Source: JAWOLE01 sp963815655 (GTDB taxonomy: Bacteria; Acidobacteriota; Thermoanaerobaculia; UBA5066; Gp7-AA6). Taken from it: 64,000 nt of DNA. Of the stretch, positions 42,002 through 50,646 are shown piece after piece. The stretch is taken from positions 1,240,001 to 1,304,000 of the forward strand of contig CAWFHK010000001.1 of assembly GCA_963815655.1 (NCBI GenBank). Reading direction: 5' to 3'. The position numbers and the translations under genes were made by a program. Numbering within the stretch: position 1 is the stretch's first letter; the number at the start of each line of letters is the position of its first letter. Under the pieces are notes generated by a model. It saw only the letters and a program-made list of their open reading frames with translations. It ran no database searches and was not told where the DNA came from.

Positions 42002-43222
42002 ATGGTGTTTTTCAACTACGCCACCATGCAGATGGCGGCCAAGATCGTTTACTACGGCCCCGGTCTGTGCGGGAAGACCACGAACCTCCACCACATCTAC
42101 GGGCGGACCTCTCCGGGCTCGCGCGGGGAGATGGTTTCGCTCGAAACGGAGACGGACCGCACGCTCTTCTTCGACCTCCTCCCGCTCGACGTCGGCGTGA
42201 TCGGAGGCTTCAAGACGCGGGTCCAGCTCTACACGGTTCCGGGGCAGGTCTTCTACAACACGACGCGCAAGCTGGTCTTGAAGGGCGTCGACGGAATCGT
42301 CTTCGTGGGCGACTCGCAGCGCGCGATGAAGGACGCCAACGTCGAGAGCATGGTCAATCTCCGCTCGAACCTGGCGGAGATCGGGATCAAGCTGGAAGAG
42401 CTGCCCCTCGTCTTCCAGTACAACAAACGGGACCTGGCCAACCTCCTCTCGCTCCAGGAGCTCGAGGACAGCCTCAATCCCGATCGCAAGCACGAGAGCT
42501 ACGAAGCCTGCGCGGTCCTCGGCCAGGGCGTCTTCGAGACCCTCAAGGCGATTTCCAAGCTCACCCTGCGGGCCGTGAAGAAGAGGATGCTCGGCGACGA
42601 GCGGACGTCGAGGCCCGCGCCCCTTGCGGGAACGAGCGGTTCCTCCATCTGGCCCGCCGCGCCGGAGGACACCGGCGAGGCCGCGATCGAGCCGCCGGCC
42701 GACGAGCCCGCCGCCGGGATGGCTCCGGAGAACGCGCCCGAGGCCGCGGCGGGGCCCGAACGGGTAGAGGCCGGCCCGTCTCCCGAGGCCACACCCGAGG
42801 CTTCGTCGGCGGACCCGGTCGAGATCGGGGACGTCTCGTTCGCCCAGGCGGCTCCGCCCGACGTCAAACACGTTCGCGTCCGGTCCAACATCGACATCCT
42901 CTCCGAGCTCGACAAGCTGCGGCGCAACGCGACATCGCTTCCGCCGCCCGAGCGGGGCGGACGCCGGCAGGTCGCGGAGATCTCCATTGACGATCTGCTG
43001 GCGAACAGCCTGAATCATCGCAAGGAGATCAACCGGGTCTTCGAGATCAACGTGCCGCAAAGCGAGCTGGCGCGCGGGCAGATCGTCACGGTCGGCCTGT
43101 CGCTGGAAGACAAGCACAAGAAGCCGATCGGCGAGAGCAAGACCTTCTCCATCGAGCTGCATTCGAAGTCGGACGTGGAGAAGCTCCTGCTGTCGCTGAA
43201 GTTCCACATCTCCGGCAAGTAG
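42002..43222 (+). CDS. MglA-like small GTPase with C-terminal extension
   Basis: The first about 195 residues are an MglA-type Ras-like GTPase, which in gliding and pilus-bearing bacteria sets cell polarity: P-loop GPGLCGKT at 19-26, LYTVPGQVFYNTTRK (switch II), and the guanine motif NKRD. MglA is normally about 195 residues; here an Ala/Pro/Glu-rich linker (about 200-280) and a second domain of about 125 residues follow (DILSELDKLRRN, RKEINRVFEINVPQSE, LKFHISGK). That domain has alternating beta strands and no recognised name. The pilT and minor pilin genes nearby fit a role in pilus polarity, which is inference. Confidence 0.88.
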   Translation: MVFFNYATMQMAAKIVYYGPGLCGKTTNLHHIYGRTSPGSRGEMVSLETETDRTLFFDLLPLDVGVIGGFKTRVQLYTVPGQVFYNTTRKLVLKGVDGIVFVGDSQRAMKDANVESMVNLRSNLAEIGIKLEELPLVFQYNKRDLANLLSLQELEDSLNPDRKHESYEACAVLGQGVFETLKAISKLTLRAVKKRMLGDERTSRPAPLAGTSGSSIWPAAPEDTGEAAIEPPADEPAAGMAPENAPEAAAGPERVEAGPSPEATPEASSADPVEIGDVSFAQAAPPDVKHVRVRSNIDILSELDKLRRNATSLPPPERGGRRQVAEISIDDLLANSLNHRKEINRVFEINVPQSELARGQIVTVGLSLEDKHKKPIGESKTFSIELHSKSDVEKLLLSLKFHISGK

Positions 43223-43351
43223 GCGAGCCGGAAGCCTGTCCGCGGTGGAGGACGGACTTTGGTCGAAGAGAGCGCGCGATCCGGAGGAGCGCGTTGTCGT
43301 TTCGGCGAAAAAACTTTTGCAATCATGACGGGGCAGGTTTAACCTTTTCCC

Positions 43352-45007
43352 ATGCTTCCGTCTCAGGCCCCGGCGAAGAGGAAAAACTGTATCCTCGCGG
43401 TCCTCTCGGCGGCGCTCCTTCTCGGGACGGGCTGCTCGGCTTCAACGGCTTCCCGGAAGGCGCGGGTCGCCGCCGCGCCGCCGGAACCGCCCGCCGTCTC
43501 GAAGGCCCGGGAGGAATTCGCCAAGGGCCGGGAGGCGGCTCTCTCGGGCGACGTCCAGTGCGCCGAGGACGCCTTCGGGCGGGCCGTCGAGTCGGTCCGG
43601 CCGGCCGGTGCGGACGCCCCCGCCGACGCCGCGACGATCGCGTTCTCGACCGAGCTGTACGAGGGCATCCTGCGCTACGAAGCGATGGCACCTCCCCTCG
43701 AAGCCGAGGCCCAGGAGATGGCCGCCCGGACGCCGATGCTCGCTCTCCCGGAGCCGCCCGACGCGACGCCCGACGCGATGATCAAGGCCCGCGAGGCGGT
43801 CTCCAGCGACAACGGCAACCTGACGTACGACATCCCCATCGTCGTCAACGACACCGTCCTGAAGATCCTCGCGGTCTATCAGAACGACCTTCACGACGTC
43901 ATCGCCCGCGGCCTCGCGCGGTCCGGCCGGTTCATCCCGATGATCGAGCGGGTCTTCCAGGAAGAGGGGCTCCCCAGGGACCTGGCGCAGGTGGCGATGG
44001 TCGAGTCCTCCTTCATCCCGCGCGCCCGCTCTCCCAAGGCGGCCTGCGGAATCTGGCAGTTCATTCCCGAGACGGGCCGCAACTACGGCTTGAGCTCCAA
44101 CGGGTTCATCGACGAGAGGAACGACCCGGAGAAGGCGACGCGCGCCGCGGCGCGGTACCTCCGGTTCCTCCACGACCTCTTCCACGACTGGTTTCTCGCC
44201 ATGGCCGCCTACAACGCGGGCGAAGGGAAGATCCTCCGGACGATGGAGAAGACGGGGTTGGCCGACTTCTGGCAGCTCGCCGCCTCGGGCCTCCTGAAAC
44301 CCCAGACGCAGAACTACGTACCGGCGGTGATCGCCTCGACGCTCATCGCGAAGAACCCGGCCCATTACGGCTTCGATGTCGAGTACGAGAAGCCGCTCTC
44401 CTACGAGACTCTTCACCTGGACCGCCCCGTCAGCCTCCGGCATCTCGAGGCCGAGAACGGGGCGACGATCGAGGAGCTTCAAAAGTTGAACCCCGAGCTG
44501 CGCGGCGAGGTCACGCCGTCCGGGCCGGACGGCTACGATCTGAAGGTTCCCGTCGGGAGCCGGGAGTCGGTTCTCGTGGCCTTCGCGCAGGCCCCGACGG
44601 CGAAGCCGCCCCGGTTCCGGCGCCATGTCGTCCAGCGGGGCGAGTCGCTGGCCTCGATCGCCCGCAAGTTCCATGTGACGCTCGCGAGCCTCGCGTCGGC
44701 AAACTCTCTCCGAGAGCGCGCCAGGGTCTCTCGCGGAAAGGTCGTGCTCATCCCGCGGCCCGAGCCGCCCGTCCGCGTCGCGTCCGGCTCCAGGAAGTCC
44801 GGCACGGCCCGGGCCGCCAAACAGGCGAGATCGGCGGCTCCCCCGGCCGTGGCTCGCGCCTACAAGGTCCGGGGCGGCGACACGCTCTACCGGATCGCCC
44901 TCAAGCACGGCACCACCGTCGCCCAGCTTCTCGCCTTCAACGGCCTGATCGGCCCGGCCTTGATCAGGCCGGGAGATACGCTGAAGATCCCTGCGAAGGT
45001 AAGGTGA
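43352..45007 (+). CDS. MltD-like lytic transglycosylase lipoprotein with LysM domains
   Basis: This 551-residue outer membrane lipoprotein (lipobox LLGTGC) has an N-terminal helical segment, an SLT domain with catalytic Glu in VAMVESSFIPRARSPKAACGIWQF and AAYNAGEGKI, and two or three LysM peptidoglycan-binding modules at the C terminus (HVVQRGESLASIARKF, YKVRGGDTLYRIALKHGTTVAQLLAFN). The layout matches membrane-bound MltD. ATG 43352. It is followed by a 31-base palindrome and comM. Confidence 0.93.
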   Translation: MLPSQAPAKRKNCILAVLSAALLLGTGCSASTASRKARVAAAPPEPPAVSKAREEFAKGREAALSGDVQCAEDAFGRAVESVRPAGADAPADAATIAFSTELYEGILRYEAMAPPLEAEAQEMAARTPMLALPEPPDATPDAMIKAREAVSSDNGNLTYDIPIVVNDTVLKILAVYQNDLHDVIARGLARSGRFIPMIERVFQEEGLPRDLAQVAMVESSFIPRARSPKAACGIWQFIPETGRNYGLSSNGFIDERNDPEKATRAAARYLRFLHDLFHDWFLAMAAYNAGEGKILRTMEKTGLADFWQLAASGLLKPQTQNYVPAVIASTLIAKNPAHYGFDVEYEKPLSYETLHLDRPVSLRHLEAENGATIEELQKLNPELRGEVTPSGPDGYDLKVPVGSRESVLVAFAQAPTAKPPRFRRHVVQRGESLASIARKFHVTLASLASANSLRERARVSRGKVVLIPRPEPPVRVASGSRKSGTARAAKQARSAAPPAVARAYKVRGGDTLYRIALKHGTTVAQLLAFNGLIGPALIRPGDTLKIPAKVR

Positions 45008-45013
45008 TCGCCG

Positions 45014-45044
45014 GTAGTGTCCTAGTTTCAAAGCAGGACACTAC
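45014..45044. repeat. 31-base near-perfect palindrome
   Basis: GTAGTGTCCT and AGGACACTAC flank AGTTTCAAAGC; the full 31 bases are symmetrical around a central C with two mismatched pairs. There is no T-tract, so it is not a typical terminator. It lies 7 bases after the transglycosylase stop and about 95 bases upstream of comM, and could be an operator or a mobile-element footprint. Confidence 0.7.
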
Positions 45045-45139
45045 CTGATCGCCGAGTCCGTGGTGTACGGCCCCGATCCCTGTTAAGCTGCGCGCGTCCT
45101 CATCTCCCGCCAGGCGTCTCCTCGCACCGGGGAGGTCTC

Positions 45140-46714
45140 ATGCTTGCGCGTGTTCACTCCGCAGCTCTTCTGGGGATCGACGCCCGCGTCCTGGACGTGG
45201 AGGTGGACGTCTCCGGAGGGCTCCCCTGCTTCACCATCGTGGGACTGCCGGACACGAGCGTCCGCGAAGCCCGGGAACGGGTCCGCTCGGCGCTCCGAAA
45301 CGCGGGCTTCCCGTTCCCCGGCGGCGCGATCACGGTCAACCTGGCGCCCGCCGGATTCAAGAAGGTCGGAGCCTCGCTCGACCTTCCCGTCGCCCTGGCG
45401 ATCCTCGAGATCTGCGGCCTCGCGTCGCGCGCGGCCGTGCGCCGTCTCTTCGTGGGAGAGCTCGGGTTGAACGCCGAGGTGCGGCCGGTCCGAGGCGCGC
45501 TCTGCCTGACGCTCGCGGCGCGCGAGGCGGGATTCGACGAGATCGTCCTTCCCTGCGCCAACACCGCCGAGGCCGCCGCGGTGGACGGGATCGCGGTCAT
45601 CCCCGTCGGCAACCTCGCCTCGACCGTGGCCCACGTCAACGGGCAGGCGACGATCGCGCCGTTCGCCGCGCCCGTGATCGCTCCCGCGCCCGCCAGAGGA
45701 GCGGATTTCGCCGATGTCCGCGGCCAGAGTGTCGCGCGGCGCGCGCTCGAGATCGCCGCCGCCGGCGGACATCACGTCCTGCTCATGGGTCCCCCGGGCG
45801 CCGGCAAGACGATGCTGGCCCGGCGCCTCCCGACCGTCCTTCCGGCATTGACGCGCGTCGAATCGATCGAGGTCACGAAAATCCACTCCGTCGCCGGCGC
45901 CCTTCCCGCTTCCGGAGGGCTCATCGAGACTTCCCCCTTCCGCGCCCCGCATCACGGAATCTCCGCGCCCGGTCTCGTCGGCGGCGGCGCGCGCCCCGGC
46001 CCGGGCGAGATCTCCCTCGCGCACCGCGGAGTGCTCTTCCTGGACGAGCTCCCCGAGTTTCGGCGGGACGTCCTGGAGGCGATTCGCCAGCCCCTGGAAG
46101 AGAAGCGCGTCCATCTGGTCCGCGTCGGCGGCGCCAGCACCTTCCCGTGCGATTTCCTGCTCGTCGCCGCGATGAACCCGTGCCCCTGCGGGTTCGTGGG
46201 AGATCCGCGCCGGGTGTGCACGTGCGATTACCGGGAGCGCCTGCGCTACACGAAGAAGATTTCCGGGCCTCTGCTCGACAGGATCGATTTGCACGTTTCG
46301 GTCCCTCCCGTCTCCTGGGCCGACATCCAGAAGAGCGCGGCGGAGGAAACCTCCGCGACGATCAAGGAGAGGGTCGCGGGGGCACGCCGCCTCGCCGTCG
46401 CCCGTTTTCCCGGCCGGCCGGCGTTTCGGAACGCCGATCTCGCGCCGGGCGACTTCGAGCGCTTTCTCTGCCTGGACGCCCCGGTGCGCCGCGTGGCGGC
46501 AAAGGCTGTCGAGCGGCTGTCGTTATCCGTCCGGGCGCTCCACCGCGCGCTGCGCGTGGCCCGCACGATTGCCGACCTCGCGCAGAGCGAACGGGTCACC
46601 GCGGCGCACCTGGCCGAGGCCATTTCTTACCGCCCGCGCCTCGGCGCCGAGGAGGCGAATCGTCTTGACAGCGGAACCCTGACGCCCGTACGATCGTCCC
46701 CAAAAGCGAGTTAA
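45140..46714 (+). CDS. comM: YifB/ComM family AAA+ ATPase (Mg-chelatase-like)
   Basis: ComM is a hexameric helicase that promotes branch migration during natural transformation. The 524-residue protein has the N-terminal ChlI-type domain (GLPDTSVREARERVRSAL), Walker A GPPGAGKTMLARR, FRAPHHGISAPGLVGGG, Walker B GVLFLDELPEF, and the zinc-like cysteines AMNPCPCGFVGDPRRVCTC followed by SGPLLDRIDLHV. ATG 45140 has GGGGAGG upstream. With PilT and the minor pilins it suggests that type IV pilus-linked DNA uptake may occur. Confidence 0.93.
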   Translation: MLARVHSAALLGIDARVLDVEVDVSGGLPCFTIVGLPDTSVREARERVRSALRNAGFPFPGGAITVNLAPAGFKKVGASLDLPVALAILEICGLASRAAVRRLFVGELGLNAEVRPVRGALCLTLAAREAGFDEIVLPCANTAEAAAVDGIAVIPVGNLASTVAHVNGQATIAPFAAPVIAPAPARGADFADVRGQSVARRALEIAAAGGHHVLLMGPPGAGKTMLARRLPTVLPALTRVESIEVTKIHSVAGALPASGGLIETSPFRAPHHGISAPGLVGGGARPGPGEISLAHRGVLFLDELPEFRRDVLEAIRQPLEEKRVHLVRVGGASTFPCDFLLVAAMNPCPCGFVGDPRRVCTCDYRERLRYTKKISGPLLDRIDLHVSVPPVSWADIQKSAAEETSATIKERVAGARRLAVARFPGRPAFRNADLAPGDFERFLCLDAPVRRVAAKAVERLSLSVRALHRALRVARTIADLAQSERVTAAHLAEAISYRPRLGAEEANRLDSGTLTPVRSSPKAS

Positions 46715-46815
46715 AGGTTTCGTCCCGGCCCCGGTCATTTTGAAAGCTCGGCTCCGCCGCGCGGGTGGTTCGAAGTGGGGCGCGGCCCGCCGTAATCAGC
46801 GCGCGAGGAGAGTCG

Positions 46816-47652
46816 GTGAAGAAATACAACACGATCATCTTCGTTCCGAATGCCCGTTCTCCCTTCAAGAAATTCAGCATCTCCACCCGGCTCCTCGCCG
46901 CGGGCGCCGGCGCGGTGGCGCTCCTGCTGGTCGCCGCCGTCCTCTTCGGGTGGGCCTACTTCGCCTCCGCGCGCCGGGACCGCCAGTACCTGCGCGAGGT
47001 CGCGGAGAACGCCCGCCTGAAATCGGCCACGGCGCGGCTCACGACCCGCCTGAACGGCCTCGTCCGGCAGCTGGATGACTTCGACGCCCGAACCCGCAGG
47101 CTCGCGATCGTCGCGGGGCTGACCGGCGGGCTCCGCGGTGGCGTGGGCGGCCCGGAGATCAAGGACAATCCCGATATCTCGGAGAAGGGCGCGCTGCTCG
47201 ACTCCCGCCTGACGTCGCTCGAATCCCAGTTCGCGAAGCGCTCTGCCATCGTGTCATCGACCCCGTCGGTCGCGCCGGTGCGCGGCGTGGTCAATTCGGG
47301 CTTCGGGCCGCGTCTGGATCCCTTCACGGGCGACCACGCCTTCCACCAGGGGCTGGACATCTCGACGCGGCCCGACGAGCCGATCCTCGCCACCGCCTCC
47401 GGGGTCGTGGTCAAGTGCGGCCCTTCGGGAGAGTACGGCAAGGCGGTGGAAATCGCCCACCGGGCCGGCTACACGACCATCTACGGTCACCTCGACGTCG
47501 TTCTGGTCAAGGAGGGCCAGCGGGTCCGCCGCGGAGAGCGGGTGGGCCTGGCCGGATCCACGGGCCGTTCCACCGGCACGCACCTCCATTACGAGGTGCG
47601 CCGCGGCGACAAGCCCGTCAATCCCCTCGAGTACATTCTCGACACCAGGTAG
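46816..47652 (+). CDS. M23 family peptidoglycan peptidase, membrane-anchored
   Basis: This 278-residue LytM-type protein has a short cytoplasmic N terminus, one membrane segment (about residues 27-52), a coiled-coil region (about 55-130) and a C-terminal M23 domain with zinc ligands in HQGLDIS and HLHYEVR. All motif positions are present, so it may be an active endopeptidase. The GTG at 46816 follows GAGGAG; a frame from 46765 is rejected. The stop TAG at 47650-47652 lies inside the first unit of a 7-mer array. Confidence 0.9.
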   Translation: MKKYNTIIFVPNARSPFKKFSISTRLLAAGAGAVALLLVAAVLFGWAYFASARRDRQYLREVAENARLKSATARLTTRLNGLVRQLDDFDARTRRLAIVAGLTGGLRGGVGGPEIKDNPDISEKGALLDSRLTSLESQFAKRSAIVSSTPSVAPVRGVVNSGFGPRLDPFTGDHAFHQGLDISTRPDEPILATASGVVVKCGPSGEYGKAVEIAHRAGYTTIYGHLDVVLVKEGQRVRRGERVGLAGSTGRSTGTHLHYEVRRGDKPVNPLEYILDTR

Positions 47653-47727
47653 GCGGTAGGAGGTAGGTAATAGGGACCGGATCCCTCCCTACCACCTTCC
47701 ACCTACCACCTTCCACCTACCACCTTG
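47647..47727. repeat. Inverted 7-mer array, GGTAGGT/ACCTACC family
   Basis: AGGTAGG, CGGTAGG, AGGTAGG and TAATAGGG (47647-47675) are followed by CCCTACC, ACCTTCC, ACCTACC, ACCTTCC, ACCTACC and ACCTTG (47687-47727). Alternating ACCTTCC/ACCTACC units suggest 14-base duplication. The M23 stop codon is within the first unit. Confidence 0.9.
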
Positions 47728-47796
47728 CTGGACCCGCCTCGCTCCCCTCAGGAACCTCGAATAAACTAAAGCCGTGAAACTGTTTACGACTTAATC

Positions 47797-50610
47797 GTGA
47801 TCGACCGCGTCCTCACCAAGATCTTCGGGACCCAGCATGAGCGGGACATCAAGAAGCTCATGCCGCGGGTCCACGCCATCAACGCGCTCGAGCCGTCCAT
47901 CAAGGCCCTGTCCGACGAGGCGCTGCGCGGCAAGACGGCCGAGTTCCGGGCCCGCCTGGCCTCAGCGCTCGACGGCGTGGCCGAGGAGGAGCAGAAGGAG
48001 GCGCGGGCCCGGGCCCTGGACGGGCTCCTGGAGGAGGCCTTCGCGGTCGCGCGCGAGGCTTCGGTCCGCACGCTCGGCATGCGCCCCTTCGACGTCCAGT
48101 TGATCGGCGGCATGGTCCTGCACCAGGGGAAGATCTCCGAGATGAAGACAGGCGAAGGAAAGACGCTCGTCGCCACGATGCCGGTCTACCTGAACGCCCT
48201 GGCCGGCCGCGGCGTGCACGTCGTGACCGTCAACGACTACCTGGCCCGCCGCGATGCCGACTGGATGGGGAAGATCTACCGGTTCCTGGGCCTGACTGTC
48301 GGCTGCATCCAGAACTCCCTGACGGACGAGGAGCGGCAGAAGGCCTACGCCTGCGACGTGACGTACGGGACCAACAACGAATTCGGGTTCGACTACCTGC
48401 GCGACAACATGAAGTTCGAGATCGAGTCCATGGTCCAGCGCGGGCACGAGTACGCCATCGTGGACGAGGTGGACTCGATCCTGATCGACGAGGCCCGCAC
48501 GCCGCTCATCATCTCCGGTCCCTCGGAAGAGAACACCGACATCTACTACCAGTGCAACCGCGTCATCCCCTATCTCAAGGTCGGAAAAGAGGAGAAGGAC
48601 AAGTACGGGAACAAGACGACGACCGGGGACTACCTGGTGGACGAGAAGTCCCGGACGGCCGTGATGACGGAGGAAGGGGTCTCCCGGGCCGAGAAGCTGC
48701 TGAAGGTCGAAAACCTCTACGACCTGACGAACATCGACCTCCTCCACGGGACCGAGCAGGCGCTGCGCGCCCACACCCTCTACAAGAAGGACGTGGACTA
48801 CATGATCAAGGACGGCCAGGTCCTGATCGTGGACGAGTTCACCGGGCGCGTGCTCCCCGGCCGCCGCTGGTCCGACGGCCTGCACCAGGCGGTCGAGGCC
48901 AAGGAGGGGGTCCGCATCGAGCGCGAGAACCAGACGCTCGCGACGATCACGCTCCAGAACTACTTCCGCATGTACGCGAAGCTCGCGGGCATGACGGGCA
49001 CGGCCGATACGGAAGCATCCGAGTTCCACCAGATCTACAAGCTCGATGTCGTCGTCATCCCGACCAACGTCCCCATGATCCGACTGGACAATCAGGACGT
49101 CGTCTACGCCTCCGAGCGCGAGAAGTACGAGGCGGTCTCCGAGGAGATCGTCCATCTCCGGGAGAAGGGGCAGCCGGTCCTGGTCGGCACCGTCTCGATC
49201 GAGAAGTCGGAGCTCCTCTCGGCGCTGCTCAAGGCCCGGAAGGTCCCGCACGTCGTCTTGAACGCCAAGTTCCACGAGAGGGAGGCCGAGATCGTGGCGC
49301 AGGCCGGCAAGTCGGGCTCGGTCACGATCGCGACCAACATGGCCGGCCGCGGGACCGACATCGTGCTGGGCGGGAATCCCGATGCCTTTGCCGAGCACCG
49401 CCGCAAGGAGGTCGAGAGCGAGGAGGACTTCGGCAAGCTCCTGGCGGAGCTCAAGGCCGCCTCGGCGAAGGACCGGGAGAAGGTGCTCGCGGCGGGCGGC
49501 CTCTTCATCGTCGGGACCGAGCGCCACGAGTCGCGGCGGGTGGACAACCAGCTGCGCGGCCGCAGCGGCCGGCAGGGGGACCCGGGAGAGTCCCGCTTCT
49601 ACCTGTCGCTCGAGGACGACCTGATGCGCATCTTCGGCTCCGACCGCCTCCAGAAGATCATGCGGCGGCTCGGCATGGAGGAGGGGGTCCCCATCGAGCA
49701 CCGCATGGTCTCCCGCGCGATCGAGCGCGCCCAGAGGCAGGTGGAGGAGCGCAACTTCGAGACGCGCAAGCACCTGCTCGAGTACGACGACGTCATGAAC
49801 CGCCAGCGCAGCGAGATCTACGCGCTGCGCCTCGAGATACTGAAGGGGCGGCAGGGGAGGGAGAAGATCCTCGAGCTCGCCGAGATGATCGTCGATTACC
49901 TTCTGAACCGCCACCTGAACGAGGACAAGGGCCCGGACGAGTGGGACCTCCCCGCCCTCCAGATCGATCTGAAGGAGTACTACGGCCTGGAGGGAGAGGC
50001 CGTCCTCTTCGAAGGGAAGACGCGCGAGCAGATCCGGGAGGAGGTCCTCGCGGAGCTCCACCGCCGCTACGAGGCGAAGGAGAAGGTGCTCGGCCCCGAG
50101 ACGATGCGGCTCCACGAGAAGTTCGTGATGCTGCAGGTCGTGGACCAGCAGTGGAAGGACCACCTGCTGGCGCTCGATCACCTGAAGGAGGGGATCGGCC
50201 TGCGGGGCTACGGCCAGCGCGACCCGCTCGTCGAGTACAAGAAGGAGTCCTTCGAGCTCTTCACCCTGATGAAGGAGCGGATCGAGGACCAGTTCGTGCA
50301 GTATCTCTTCCGCCTCCAGCCGGTGGCGCGGGAGGCTGAGGGAGAGGTCACGGAGGCCGGCCCGCGACGCGCGCCGGCGGCGATGCCCTCGCGCCGCGCC
50401 CGCAACGTCAACTATTCCTACGGCGCCGCGGCGTCGGGAGGCCAGGACGCGAAGGTCGAGACCTTCCATCGCAACCAGCCGAAGGTCGGGCGCAACGATC
50501 CCTGCCCCTGCGGTTCCGGCAGGAAGTACAAGAAATGCCACGGAACGGAAGGCGGGCAGCCGTCGGCGAAGGGCGGCGGCGGGAAAAACCACCGCGCCGC
50601 GGGAGCGTGA
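47797..50610 (+). CDS. secA: Preprotein translocase ATPase SecA
   Basis: SecA drives protein export through SecYEG. The 937-residue protein has Walker A GEGKTLVATMP, Walker B and DEVDSILIDEARTPLIISGP, ATNMAGRGTDIVLGGNP, ERHESRRVDNQLRGRSGRQGD (helicase motif VI) and a C-terminal SEC-C zinc motif CPCGSGRKYKKCHG. Compared with E. coli (901 residues) there is a modest insertion around residue 255-285. The start is GTG 47797 with no clear ribosome-binding site. About 20 basic residues follow the zinc motif. Confidence 0.97.
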   Translation: MIDRVLTKIFGTQHERDIKKLMPRVHAINALEPSIKALSDEALRGKTAEFRARLASALDGVAEEEQKEARARALDGLLEEAFAVAREASVRTLGMRPFDVQLIGGMVLHQGKISEMKTGEGKTLVATMPVYLNALAGRGVHVVTVNDYLARRDADWMGKIYRFLGLTVGCIQNSLTDEERQKAYACDVTYGTNNEFGFDYLRDNMKFEIESMVQRGHEYAIVDEVDSILIDEARTPLIISGPSEENTDIYYQCNRVIPYLKVGKEEKDKYGNKTTTGDYLVDEKSRTAVMTEEGVSRAEKLLKVENLYDLTNIDLLHGTEQALRAHTLYKKDVDYMIKDGQVLIVDEFTGRVLPGRRWSDGLHQAVEAKEGVRIERENQTLATITLQNYFRMYAKLAGMTGTADTEASEFHQIYKLDVVVIPTNVPMIRLDNQDVVYASEREKYEAVSEEIVHLREKGQPVLVGTVSIEKSELLSALLKARKVPHVVLNAKFHEREAEIVAQAGKSGSVTIATNMAGRGTDIVLGGNPDAFAEHRRKEVESEEDFGKLLAELKAASAKDREKVLAAGGLFIVGTERHESRRVDNQLRGRSGRQGDPGESRFYLSLEDDLMRIFGSDRLQKIMRRLGMEEGVPIEHRMVSRAIERAQRQVEERNFETRKHLLEYDDVMNRQRSEIYALRLEILKGRQGREKILELAEMIVDYLLNRHLNEDKGPDEWDLPALQIDLKEYYGLEGEAVLFEGKTREQIREEVLAELHRRYEAKEKVLGPETMRLHEKFVMLQVVDQQWKDHLLALDHLKEGIGLRGYGQRDPLVEYKKESFELFTLMKERIEDQFVQYLFRLQPVAREAEGEVTEAGPRRAPAAMPSRRARNVNYSYGAAASGGQDAKVETFHRNQPKVGRNDPCPCGSGRKYKKCHGTEGGQPSAKGGGGKNHRAAGA

Positions 50611-50646
50611 CCGGCACGACGGGGGCCTGGACCGGGGCAGGCGCCG

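Noticed and set aside
45014..45044. The 31-base palindrome as a terminator of the transglycosylase gene
   Set aside because: There is no T-tract on either side, and the symmetry through the centre is more like a protein-binding dyad.
33350..47727. The repeat arrays as CRISPR
   Set aside because: Units are 7-8 bases, directly adjacent with no spacers, and no cas genes are present.
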